Origin: Brienomyrus brachyistius
Lineage: Eukaryota > Chordata > Actinopteri > Osteoglossiformes > Mormyridae
DNA length: 64,000 bases
Reading direction: 5' to 3'
Assembly (NCBI RefSeq): GCF_023856365.1
Contig: NC_064533.1
Coordinates: forward strand, 33,590,118-33,654,117
A program made the translations under genes and the position numbers. The notes under the pieces were generated by a model that saw nothing but the letters and a program-made list of their open reading frames with translations, was not told the DNA's origin and made no database searches. This document shows positions 12,257 through 25,100 of the stretch, piece by piece; positions within the stretch are counted from its first letter, which is position 1, and the number at the start of each line of letters is the position of its first letter.

Positions 12257-12274
12257 AAAGTGAAAAGTGAAAGT
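12257..12274 (+). promoter_or_regulatory. Tandem AAGTGA-type IRF element upstream of the cytokine receptor
   Basis: The string AAAGTGAAAAGTGAAAGT holds two overlapping AAGTGAAA units, the hexamer type bound by IRFs in virus-inducible promoters. It lies about 280 bases upstream of the receptor start codon and about 90 bases from the ISRE-like site. Confidence 0.42.
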
Positions 12275-13351
12275 ACAGATGTGAGATAGTTTTACTCCGT
12301 TCCTATATATAAAATGGTTTCATTGTGTAACACTACAATCGTAATAAGAAACATAATTCTAAACTATAATGAATTTGCGCTTACGCTTCACGTGTATTTA
12401 CCTTACAAACGTAGTTGTTTCCTTCTTTACAAACATACTGCTCTACTACTCTTCATCCTCTGTCGCCATTTTGTAGGCTATTGAGGCGTATTTAAAATGT
12501 CAACCACTTTAAAAAAAAAACCCATTTCATAAAACACAGACTCAGTATCAGGCTATGCACGGCTTCAATAAGGAATCACACAGTCAGCAAAACAGAACAA
12601 CTGATCCTGGAACGGTACCTACGCCTAGTCCTCCTTGCTTCGCGTGTGTGCCTACATTTTGAAAAGAATTCTTGCCGTAAGCCAAAGGGGGTGCTCTTGA
12701 TAATAGGCACTCCGCAAGCAATAAAATTGAAAGAGATTCGGTTCCGCTCTGTTTAGTAGGAGAAAAAGTTAACCAACAACAAATCTGTAACTTATTAGTT
12801 CAATAAGTGACACATATTTACTGATAAATCAACAGTTCGTGGACAATCATACAACGCAAAAGAGATCAGCTGGACTAATGGATGTTTTTAAGAGGTGAAA
12901 TTAATTATTTAAAATACAATTAATCTAAGGCTAAAAATGGTGTTACCCTTCCCATAGAAATTACATCAGAATTTTCTGATTATAGTATTTTTTTATTAAA
13001 CATAAAACATGCCAAATATTCTTATTTCCACACCCTACAAGTGGACTCACTCACGCTTGTTCTGACAATTATAAACTTTTCAATTTATATCTCTCTCTTA
13101 GAATAATACTAATACTGTTGTTGAGTTATTATTTTTCTGTGAGCCCAAAAGTGACCAGTTCCATTGCTTTTCCAATATACTAATATATATTATATATATT
13201 ATATATTATTGTAAAATAATACTATTATATATTCATGTAAAATGTTTCAGTGACAGGTTCTTTTAATTACAAGATCACATAATTGTAACGTGCTTCCTTT
13301 TTCCAAAAGAAACTTAGCATGCCATATGTTCCTCAGATTTCATTTGTGATT

Positions 13352-15470
13352 TCATTGATTAAATTGTTCTCTCATGGTTTGAAAAATAGAGGCCAACCAG
13401 TCAGTGGTGCATTTGCGTGACTCCTCCCAGTCATAGCGTGGAGTGTAGCCTAGGTCTCTGTGGGCTTTTTGGTAAGAGAACGTAAAAGGTGTGTTCAGCA
13501 TCGTAAGTAGTTGTCGGTTCAAGGGTGGAGTGAACTTGAAAAAGGGACGGAGAAATGTTTGCAGTTTCTCCAGAAGAAAGGACAAAAAGAATAAGAGGGA
13601 AAAAGGCAGGACTGGTCGTTCTTGAATCGCAAACCCTAGTGGTGACATGACCATGTAATTGAAATCTGAATAGCTGGCATGAGGGGTGTCATCTGAAATA
13701 AAGTAAAAGTTGCCTCCAACTGTAACTCGCTTCTGTGTGTCCTTCAGTGCCCGGACAGCCAAAACATGGGCAAATGCAACATTCCCCACATACACAGGGT
13801 TCACCTTGGCCCTTGGATGAGAACTGCGCTGCAGTACGTTTCTGTTGCGGACACCATTGGTCATATGGCCTTGTAGGAAACGGCAGCCATTCCCATAGAT
13901 ATAAGTGGGTCGCAAGGCACAGGAGGCTAGACTGCCCCCGTTGCTTAGGGGCTGGCCATTGGCCTTAAGGACCATCTGCTCAGCCTCCCATTTGGTCTTG
14001 CTGTAAGGGAACTTCAGTTGAGAGAAATAAGGAGTTTCTTCATCACCATTAAAAACTGGGTCTCCTTGTTCGTTGGGGCCAACCACTTCAATACTGCTGG
14101 TATAGATAAAGGAGGCCACGTTCTCTTGAAAACAAGTTTCCAGCAAGAGCTGGGTGCCTGGAAAAAAACATATAAGGATGATTCCACTTCAGGTTTAGAA
14201 ATGAATGACAGCTTTAGAAAAGGCAGACAGAACAGAATGTCATAATCTGTTAGATAATGGGGGAGAAAACAATAAAAACTGCTGAATATATTGCATTAGT
14301 TGTTGGGTTACAATATTCACTATGAATAGTTTATAAAAATCTATATAATGCCCTGAAAACACAATTCAAAACATTCTGCTCTTTTCAGGAATTGTTTTAA
14401 GTTATAATGCACTTCTTTCAAGCAGTGACTGAACATGATTTTTTTTATTATTGTATAGATAAATAGATAGATGGATAGATAACAGCTCGTTGTGAATTTC
14501 CGTTTGTTTAATGGTGTATTGTATATAAATAAAAATGGTATCATTATTACTTTTTAAGGGTGTAAAAATCATATGAGTTGACCTGTTACATTGACCTCGT
14601 AGAGTTCACTGTAGTCTACTGATCCAATTACATCGATGATGGATGCTGTGTGTATGACTGTGGAAGCTCCTCGACAGGCTTTTCGGAGATGTCCTTCGCT
14701 CCGAATGTCTCCCTCAAAAACATTCACCTTTGTGTGATGTGCGGATTCTGGCAGAAAATCAAGCAGTAAGTCAATCAGTCATAGCCATCAGTCATTTTTC
14801 AATAAGAAAAGTCATTTTGTGAAATATCGAGAAACATAAGAAGCTTCTATCCATGTATCCATCCATCTTGTATATCCATTTATCTATTGATTACAGTTAA
14901 TGGTGAATTACATAGTTTCAGGGGGCATACAGGAAAGAGTACCCCTCTTTTTATTGGGTATCAGAGTTAATTACTAAAAGCAATTCAGTTGAGTAGCGTA
15001 TAAGCTACCTATATATGCAGTTGGTTGTGAAAACCAGTTGAAGACCTGTTCAGTTTTTTTCAGTTTCAAGAACATTGATTCTTTTAAAAAATTCTCAAAA
15101 ATGAATATTCTATTTAAAAATAACTAGAAATTATTTTCAAAAGCAACAGCTGAATAATATTCTTAAAGGATCATTCCCCGGTTTGTTCGAAATTATTGCT
15201 ATTAAATGGAAAGGTTATAAAAGTAAAACTAGGATGCAGAAATAACTTCTTCTTGCTGTACTTATATATAGATGAAAACATTTTGAACATAATAAATTCA
15301 ACGTAGAAAATTTGGCACTTACCTTTCACAACCTTGATAACTTCAGGGATAATGACTTTGTCCAGCAGACGGATCTCTGTCACACCCTCCTCCAGGAGCA
15401 ACATAATAATCCTTTGTCCCAAGAATCCACAGGCACCTGTAACAAGGCAGATGTCACCAGATAGAGACAT
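13352..15470 (-). CDS. hsd3b: 3-beta-hydroxysteroid dehydrogenase/delta5-4 isomerase
   Basis: NAD-dependent enzyme that converts delta5-3-beta-hydroxysteroids such as pregnenolone to delta4-3-ketosteroids; family members sit in ER and mitochondrial membranes of steroidogenic cells. Three exons: 15323-15470 (ATG at 15468-15470), 14583-14747, 13352-14157 (stop included). The 1119 bases give 372 residues, the usual length for the family. The N-terminus carries the Rossmann motif TGACGFLGQR at residues 11-20. Exon 2 carries EGDIRSEGHLRKAC and HTASIIDV. Exon 3 carries YTSSIEVVGPN, the catalytic Y-x3-K as YSKTK, ALRPTYIYG and NPVYVGNVAFAH. A hydrophobic run LPFSLLFFLSFLLEKL fits the C-terminal membrane-associated segment. 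All splice sites are GT/AG and phases agree. Which fish paralogue it is (hsd3b1 or hsd3b2 type) is not resolved. Confidence 0.95.
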
Positions 15471-15582
15471 GACTATAGCTGTACACTGTAGTTGGCTATG
15501 GATGAATTTGTGAGAAATGATTCGGATCCTGACACACTTGGTTGCTGTAGAAGACAGGTGAAAACAACAGGCAAAGCTAAGG

Positions 15583-15590
15583 CTTAAATA
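15583..15590 (-). promoter_or_regulatory. TATA-like box of hsd3b
   Basis: TATTTAAG on the minus strand lies about 115 bases upstream of the hsd3b start codon. That leaves room for a start site and a short 5' leader. A core NR5A-type half-site (TCAAGGT, minus strand, 15629-15635) lies about 40 bases further upstream. Confidence 0.5.
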
Positions 15591-15628
15591 GTCAGCCAAA
15601 TCTGCCAGCGTCACCAGACTTTTGGAGA

Positions 15629-15635
15629 ACCTTGA
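15629..15635 (-). promoter_or_regulatory. NR5A (SF-1)-like half-site near the hsd3b promoter
   Basis: TCAAGGT on the minus strand matches the core of the SF-1/LRH-1 half-site. SF-1 is the classical activator of steroidogenic genes (established). A 7-base match occurs often by chance, so this is only suggestive. Confidence 0.3.
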
Positions 15636-15659
15636 AATATGTTTATGTCTAGGCAAGGT

Positions 15660-16760
15660 CTCCTTGAAAAGGCAACTCCTGCACCCCTCACACCCTGGAC
15701 TTTTCTCCCCCTCCCCTCTGGCAGATGCTACAGGTCAATCAGAGCAAGGACAAAGATGAATTCACGGGCGATTACGTCGACCACGTGGTATGGAATTTAT
15801 CCTTTTGCTGTAATATTCTGGGAAGTAGTAATGGTGGATTAATTCTGATCGTGTGGGGACCGATCATCCTAAAATTCAGATCAATCATCCATGATTCACC
15901 CCAAATGTTGCCGAACTGCAGGAACATGTTGTCCTCTACCGATCTCGCATAAAATCTATTTCGCCGTAAATAACATCGGCTCATAAAAGAAACCAGGATG
16001 CTTATCTGAGCCATTAGATCGGCGTGCAGAATGCTTATCTTGGTTTCGGGAGACAGGGGAGGGTCGTTATACAGCACCCTATATTGCCTTTAGGGGGTAA
16101 CAGGGAGGCATTGCGCAAAGACACCTGGCGCAAGGACGCCTATTGTACTGTGTTATCGCAAGCAGCATCACTCGGACAAAAGGGGGAATTGGATAACACA
16201 TTACCTGGGGGGAAGGAGTGAGCCTGGCCGTCCCCTGTCCACAGGCAGCACCCAGTTTAGTATGAAGGATGGGGAAAACTCAATACTGACCGGAGCTCAG
16301 CCGTAGGCTAAAGCGCGCATCGCCCGGCATTTCTCGGGATTCACGTGTTAGTCTCCTGCCAGGACTGAAAAGGACTCCCCAGTCAGTGTGTGAAGCTGGG
16401 TGACGAGGGCACGTCAGAGTGTAAATAGTTTTGCAGCTGCTTTTGCGTTCAATTGATCATGGGGATTAATTATCACCGCTTGTGATAGTTCGCATTGTCT
16501 ATATTTTTATTGTTTCTTTTATATATTCGTATGATATATGCTATACTATATCTCTTGTGGTATAAGGTTATCTTGCATTGTTTTTAATTCATATTGATAT
16601 TGATTTTAATGTGAGGTTATCCTGTACTACTTGTATTAAAGTGTTTTTTGAGTGAACATAAGCGTGTTTGTTCCTTCGAGAGCCCTATATCCCTCTCTCA
16701 TCCATTTTAAGACAGAGACTGAACAAAAGTTTTTACCCCCTGAATGACTGTCTTCTATGC
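15660..16760 (+). repeat. GC-richer segment between hsd3b and the KLHL gene, possible LTR-type remnant
   Basis: CCCTGTCCACAGGCAGCACC, TTAAAGTG and CCTTCGAGAGCCCTATATCC-type strings are set in a region of higher GC than its flanks, with an AATTGGATAACACATTACC and AAAGGGGGAA stretch. The order recalls an LTR (promoter, poly(A), U5), but boundaries and coding parts were not found. The rest of 16760-19139 shows no feature I could support. Confidence 0.25.
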
Positions 16761-19139
16761 AATACTATGCTTAGGGCAGGTCATTAAGCACACACTACCT
16801 CGGACGGACATATTGTACACATTATACTCAGACACCCATACTGTAATAGGATAGCTGTCTCTTTTTGTGTTTTGTTCTTATTTCTCTTGTTTATTACTTT
16901 AACTTATGCTGCTAAACAGAGCACTGCTAAACTGTTTTTCACTGTTTCTGTAATAGTGACAATAAAGATCTATCATCTTGTCTTATCTCTTACCCCACAT
17001 TTTTGGTAAGAAGAACTACCAGAGGACAATTTGATTCGATGTTAATAAATTAATAAAAAGAAAACTGTGGTATAACTTGTTTATAATTGCCTATTAATGA
17101 TTTACAAAGTGTTACAACCTAATTAATAACCTGCTTATGAGCCATTAAGTGCTTAAATGTGGATTATGCATATATTCAGTATCCAGGCAGTATATTCGAT
17201 GTCCAGCATTAGTTTTTTAGAATGTGTCACTAGAATTTTATATTTTGTCCTGCATTTTTGCAATTGTATTGATCTTTATAATTTATATTGTTGGCATGGC
17301 GACCTTGTTCAGTAATAGCTGACCCAACCTTGGCATGATAAGGAGTGCCATGGAAGGTCATTCCTGCCCACAACAATCAAACTACGTAACTGATCCACTG
17401 GGTCAGAGGCATACTCTACATCTATCTGGTATTAAGAACGATTATTATAGTAATGTAGTGATCATAGCAAAATCAGGTAATTATTTATTTAAGCAAAGGC
17501 AAACTTAATAATTGCAATACTTACATACTTACAGTACTGTGCAAATGTCTTAGGCAGTCAAAGAAAATAATATTTAAATGATATTAATGTCCCTGAAAAA
17601 CTACGGTAAAACGTCTATAAAAGTGTTAGCTTAACCATTTAAAAACCTTTCCTAAAATTACCCTATAGTACTTGCAGCAGCCATCCAATACATCCATGTA
17701 TTTTTTGACTTAACCACTAGCACACCTTGCTTACACAATACTATTCATTTACAGTTATTTTTATTTAGCTGATACTAAACATCCTAAATGATGTATGTGC
17801 TGTTGAGGAGTCAACTAGGCATAAATGGACCCAGTCTGAGCTTCCAATGAATGCCCATTTACAAGTGCAAGCAAATATCTTCCAACAAATCAATGGCCAA
17901 TAAGACAATTTTAATGTTTAAAAATAAAACATTCATTTTAAGTAGTAAAAAATTTAAATTCAAATTATAGTTCTACAGTAGGTGATTTAAAAAGTTCGTT
18001 GACAAGAGGTCTAATTCTTCACTTTGTAAAGAAGGAGCTAAATTACTAATTACAAGAAGTATTTTTTCTTCCAGATAAAACAGAAATGTAAAAGGCAAAC
18101 ATCATTGGGTTTAAGGACCATTATATTAAACTGGGTAAGTTTAATTTTGAGTGTAATTTGTCAAAGAAGTACATGGAGGCTTCCTGTATACACAAACCTT
18201 GGTGCTAATCAAGCAGCCTCTTTCTCTTATCTCACTTTTACAAGATCAAGGTTGCAAGTGAAATGTGTCTGTACCTCTGTGCTCTTACATCATTACTGTC
18301 ATGGTATCAGACAGCAGATCTATCAAGCCACTCAAAGTGAAAGAGGAATGGAAGTTCAAGGAGATTACTGTACTTGTGTATTTGTGTGTGTTGTGTGGCA
18401 CTTGTGAACAACACCCACAATGACATGGAAGCAAGACATAACAGTATTTCCTTCTTATTATATATTCTATTACATACAATTTATCAGTTTTTCCAAAATT
18501 AATCCAGATTGTACATATAATTGATTATTTAAAAACAACTTGTGCCAGGAGTAGCCATGATATGTACAGATTTTGGAGGAAGGTTAGGTGCCTAGTGGAA
18601 TGGTCATTTGTAAAGTACAATGGTTAATTTGTACTTTAGAAGTGTATCAAATGCTTATGATTATACCATCATGCAATACAAATATTATAGTTTGCCAAAA
18701 CTGTGTGCCTTCCATTTTAACATTTTACCTTGTACATCCTTTGCAACCTTGTTTACAATATACTGCTGGATTATTAGGCAGATCAGCTAAAATAAAACAG
18801 AAAATGCCGAAAGCATTCTTCTTTCCATTCCACCTTAACTCATTCTTAAAACACCTCTCTCATTAATCATGCAAGAACAGTAAAACATTTATAATCAATA
18901 ACCTTATATTTAAATTGTAGTTGCTGCTATCCAAAGGTTTCAGTCACTACATTACATGCTGTACAGAACTGTTTGATCTAAACACAATAACATTTTTGAA
19001 ATTAAATAAACATAAAAACAATGGTTTACCACAATTTTAAGCATGATACTACTATATCATATAACAGAACATTCACAGTCCTGCTTTGTAGAAGTAATTG
19101 GCAATTTTGCGGAATAAAATCAATTTAGTACCAAATATT

Positions 19140-22100
19140 TTATGAGGTTTTACCACTGAAGAGTGGGCACTCCTGAATCTGAGCTTCCACAATGTTCTCA
19201 GGTGGGTGCACAGTCATGCAGCAGGCTCGAATTCCACCTAAGGGCTCTAGAATATGGAACATTTTCTCCCACACATCACCTTCAGGGTCATAGCGCTGTA
19301 CTACATCTACCATGCAGCGGTTATTCCATGAATACCCCCCAACCACATACACATAACCCTGAAAAACAGTCACGCCAACATCACTCTGGCCACGAGGCAT
19401 CGGTGCAACACTAGTCCATTGGTCTGTTGCAGGGCTGTAGAACTCACAGCTTAGCACATCATCGTAATCACTGACACCCCTAAAGTGGTTTCCACCCATA
19501 ACGTAGAGGCGGTCTCCGACGGTGCACATGCAGTGAAGACCACGCAGTGTGGTCATATCTGCTCGGCGGCTCCAGCTGTCCGCTTCTGGGTCATAGCACC
19601 ACAGCTCCTTCTGGAAGGTATCCCGTGTTATACCCCCTTCAAAAAAAAAATTGCATGCATTATATAATCTGAACTACCTTAAAACGTAATTCACCCCTTC
19701 AATTAAAACTAGTGTGTGAGTGTGCCCTGAGATGGGCTGGCCCCCCATCCTGGGTTGTTCCCTGCCTCGTGCCCATTGCTTCCGGGATAGGCTCCGGACC
19801 CCCCGCGACCCAGTAGGATAAGCGGTTTGGAAAATGGATGGATGGATGGTGTTAGGTTGAAGAAACTGTTAGTAATCATTTGTTATCATTTCTAGTATAA
19901 TCAGCAATGAGTGTAAATATGTATATACTTTATTTTGTTTTTCTTTACCTTCATACTTTAGATTATATTAGTTTACACGTATCCTGAGCATGTGTTTAAA
20001 TAGTTGTCCACCTGAGTAAAACCAGAACTTCTTCTTACTCTCACAGTCCTTTCTTTGTTCTCACTCCAAGACCCCTGCCCCCCATTGACTATAAATAAAG
20101 GTGCCAAGGGGAACCACCCTTTGTAACACATTCCTTTGTAGCCTAGCATGCAGAGAGTGTGGTTACCCTTGTGCAAGTAAAACTCTAAGTGTGTTGTCTC
20201 GTAATTAATGGTGTGTACAGAGTTGGAGTGGAAAGCCTGTCGCTTTCTCCAACATATACTGTACTGTAGTTTGGTCCTGTGTGCAGAGTTGGAGTGGAAA
20301 GCCTGACGCTTTCTCCAACAGATGGAATTAAAACTAGTTTGGGTGATTCTGAAGTTTTTCACGATTGCTATGCTGCATCTATCCATCTTCCAAGCACTTC
20401 TCCTGGCCAGGGTCAGAGGGCGGCCTGGACCTCTCGGAGGCAGCATAAAGCCCTAACTTACAAAGACACTCCAACAATTTATGTTTTGACATTACAGAAA
20501 CACAAAAAAGATAATAAATGTACTTCGATCATAAACATAACAGACAAAAAACTGGCTGTCTTGTGCAACAGTAAAAGAAATTTTCCAATTTGTCCTTAAT
20601 TTGGCAGCAACCTTTTTTTTTTTATTTCTTTACTTCTTAAGTAGTTTTTTTTTGTTTGGGCACTGGTCCTGACATTTTTAAACCCTAGCTAGGTCACATC
20701 CTAGTGCCTCGATCACTAGAATTTTTTCTGTAGTAGAAAATGGAAAAGACTTACCAGAAACATACATAAGATTTTCATGAACTGTCCCAGCATGTCCATA
20801 ATGTGGCTCAGACATCGGTGATACAAGTGTCCATTCATTTTGACTGAGGCTGTAGCACTCCACAGAGTCTGTACATGAAAACACAGGATACATTGTGTAC
20901 ACATGAGCACTACGAATAGTATGTTTCTTAGACTTTGTTGATAACTATACTTTGTATTCTTTTAAATTATGAGTATTACTTTATTTTATTTCCTGATTTT
21001 TATTTTCTGATTATTCTGATTATTTTATTATTTAAATGTAAACTTATGTAAATTACCATGTAAATAAACCAGCATCTGTTCAACAATGAGAAAACTACAT
21101 TATAAAAGTTCTATTTGTGTCTATTTCTCCTTTCACTCTCTGAATTTAACTCAATGTATATGTATGGTGCAATATATGGTTATGCTAACCGGCCAATTGT
21201 ATATAAGCTTTATTTTTAATAGCTTTGTTAAATGGGATTCTAACATCCATCCATCAATCAATCATTCCATCTTCTAAGAGCTAAGCCAGGTCAGAATCAT
21301 GGGGGCATGGAGCTGGCAAATAATCATGTTAGAATATTGCTGGTATGAACTACCCTATAAATTTGCTTTTGCCCCTGGTTGGTGAGAGCAAGACCCCAGA
21401 GCCAATTCCAGAGAGCATATAGGATGTTGGTCAAACATAGCCAGTGTCAGTGGAAGCCCATGTGGCACCACATCAACCCCCCCATGGGAAACTTCAAGTC
21501 AATTTCACTTCGTTTTGGGGGGTGGAGGACTGACAGGGAGTGCCCCCTAAGAAGATACCAAGATAGCATCTACAGTACAGTATGTCACCTATGGGATTGA
21601 CCAGCTCTGGTCAAAGGGCACATGCAAGCACACACTCAAAGACACACTCCTGTTCTATGGGCAATTTAGTGATGCCAGTTAGTCTGACTACGTGTCTTTG
21701 GACTGCAGGAGGAAACTGGAGTACCCAGGGGATACTTGCACAAGAGAAGACAACGCAAACTCCTCATACACAGAGTGGAGATGGGATTAAGCAAAAATGC
21801 AATAGGATGATGTATTTATGATTTTGTCACTTTCACCATTAGCGAGTGAGAAGTATATAATTATAATTTATCTACATTATTTTTTACTCAGTTCAGAATC
21901 ATATCATATATACACATATTCTAATCAAAGTTTTAAATAAAATAATAATCTTTAACAAATATTGTTAAAACAATTAGCTACAAAAACGATCAGCTGAGCT
22001 AATCAATCAAAATTGACTTAATATGTTTTCTCAATGTATTAGTTTAGAAACAAATTTAGAAGCATCTCACCAATCTCTCCACTTGCATTCCTGCCCCCCA

Positions 22101-25100
22101 CAGCATACAGTTTGCCCTTCAGGGCACTGAGGTGAAAGAAGGTCCTCTTTTCATTGAGGGAGGCCAGCTGCAGCCATCTGTCAAAACGGGGATCATAGCG
22201 ATAGACAGTATCCACTGCTGTTTTGCCCTTGGTGTCATAATTATCTTGGCCCCCTACAATGAATAAAAAGTTACCGATGAGGGCAACACCATGTTGATAA
22301 CGTGGGCCATCCATAGGCCGCAGAGCTTTCCAAGCTTGGGCCTCTTCATCATAGAGACGCAGCTCCTTGCTGACCACTAACTGTTGCCTCATCACCCCTC
22401 CCAAGACCAACAGGTGGGTGAAATTAGAACGGATGCGTGTACGCTCAGTCTGCAAGGCTGGCTGCAGAAAGGGCATCATCTGGTAGGTGCTGGCTTCTAA
22501 CAGGAGGTTGACGCAATCAGTGTCAGCACGGAGGGTAACATCTTCCTGGGAGATCTGCAGAAGTTCTGCTGGGCTCATTAGAGGAAAGCGTACTTTACTC
22601 ATTAGGCTAAAGGTATGCTGTCGGTGGCTGGCGGAGTCAGAATCCAGCCATGCACGAACCACCTTGTACAGTTCCATCTCGGAGAAACCCTTGAGAGCAT
22701 CATTAGCTAGGGCATGTTCCATGGTTGACTGGGAAAGCTTCAGGTACATGCCGCTTTTTACCAGATCTGAGAAGTTCTGAAGAACAAACTCATTGATGCA
22801 CACTTGAACCTCTTCCAGGTGAAGGTTACTGGCAATGCGTTCCACCTCTGCACAGTTGTCTATAGTAATCTGAGAAGATGAAGATGATATTTAAGACATA
22901 ACAATTATAAACTGTTCCTTGCCTACCATTAACATCTAAAAGTAGATTGGGTGCTGTCAGAAATGGCAGCATTGTATTCCACAGCCCTGTCATTTGGTCC
23001 GGCTATGTAAGTCATACTCGTCCCACACTCACCAAATTGTACAATTTATAGAGTAACTGGATGGATCACCTGGAAATGTAAGACTTAAGTGTATTTTTAC
23101 CTGAATACTGTGTCAGCATTGTCATATACAGGTGTGAGAGTATACTTATTCATTTATTGCACATTCCAATTTCTCCACCACAAGTGGTTCCTTTGTGTAT
23201 GCTTTAATGTGCATGTCTGAAAATGATATTTAAATTATTCATATTTTTATTTATAAGTTTCAATATTTATATTCTATTTCTCTTGTACTTTGGCCAAAAT
23301 TTCTCTGACATAAAAGTAAGAACTATTACAAATACACTAATGCTAGGCTTATATTAACGAGGTATTCAAACAGGATCAAGGGTGAAAACATTTTTGCTAT
23401 TACTATGGGGTGTTGTCTCAAAGTTTAATCAGTTCTATGCTTGCAAATCTTAAAACACCTTTGCAAAAGTTATTGTCTCAAGAGCATTGTATCGAAACTG
23501 CCTTATTTTCACTGTGCGGTGCAACACTTTTGGCACAATCTATCTGAAAATTTTTCATCACCCATACAAGTTTTAAATCTGTCCTACCATTTTTAAGTTG
23601 TTGGCTCACATACCAAAGTGCCTGCGGTGGTGGTGGAACAGTGCTAAATCCGTATATGTGACCCTCCAGCACAAAACCGTACAAAACCAGCACAAAACCG
23701 GAAGTCGCATGGCCGTATTTTTAGATATTTTTTGAGGACTTTTTTGTGCTTTTTCATTTGATACCATAATCCGAATTTCTAATTTTTGACCCAAGTGTAC
23801 AGTTTTGTGCTGGAGGGTCGCATATGGGTCAGGGAATACAATTACGCGAGCCGTATGACAACAAAAACACTATCAGTAGCAGGGCCGTCTTTACCCCCCC
23901 CCCCCCCCCCCCCAATAAATGTGTATTTATTGGCATGAATAAGTCATGCATATCTTTTTATATTATGTTTGGCATCGCCCCCCGCAATAAAGACTCATCC
24001 CCCTTATCCATTTAATCCTAACTACACTCCTGATCAGTACATTACCTCACTGCTGAGCAGCTCTTTGCAGAAACCCAGGACAGGAAGCACCTGCAAAAAG
24101 CTGGCAGCTTCCAAAGTGTCCTGCAGACTGGCCAGGCTCAGACAGACACTACCAGTGTAGATGAAAGAAATGATATTCTTCAGTCCAAGTCCTTTCACAC
24201 CATGCAGCTTTATCACCTGTAACTCCTGCTCTTTCATTCCACCTATATGTAAAGCATATGGTAAGGATGTAAAAGGACAGTTTGTGTTAAACTGATCATT
24301 TAAAAAGACAGTGATAAAAAAATATTCCTGAATGACATATAGGAATAGCGACTATTTAATAAATGTAGCATATGGGAACAATAGGATTGACATTTTTGGG
24401 GATTTCAATGCAAAGAAATCAAGATTATTCCAGATATCTAGTAAAATGATACAATAGCACAATGTGGATCTGAACAGAAAAGCAATCCTTCATCACCGAA
24501 GGAACCTAATAACTCAGAGTGTCTTTATTGTTATATTGTTATTTATTGTTATATATTGTTATTTACCGTGCCCTTTAATACTGCAGTTTTTTTGCATGAC
24601 ATCATTTACAAAAGTGCACTATTATGTGTAATAAAAGGTTCTGTAGCAGTATTTATCAAATTCCTAATGGACTGTTTTTTTTTTTTATCAAAACAGGCTT
24701 TTCAGGCATTAGATTAGCACTAGCTAATAGAGATTTACTTGATTACTTCTTGGTTACTGCATATAAAACATTGATACGGAATTCCAAGGACATGGCTGAA
24801 CTTAAGGGGTCCAAACAATCTAATTTTCACACTAGCAATAGACTGAAATATTTATTATGTTTCAGAGAAAGATGTTGGTTAGGTGTTGTTTATAATTAAC
24901 TTTTTGTAGTTTCTTATTATACTTTGTTTAACAAAAGCTGAAAATAGCATGATTAAAACTAAAGATAACAGTCTTTAATCACCCATCAATCTTATACACT
25001 GCTTATCAAGTTATTGTGCAATAGAAGCCAAAGCCAGGGAACACAGAACTTTATAAATTCAACAATTTAGAAACAGCATTTATCTAAATGGGATATTTTC

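Noticed and set aside
15639..16077. Small open frames on both strands upstream of hsd3b
   Set aside because: Short, overlapping in opposite directions and without recognisable motifs; treated as part of a possible repeat.
22487..22780. 97-codon plus-strand frame
   Set aside because: It is the antisense shadow of the KLHL BACK-domain exon.
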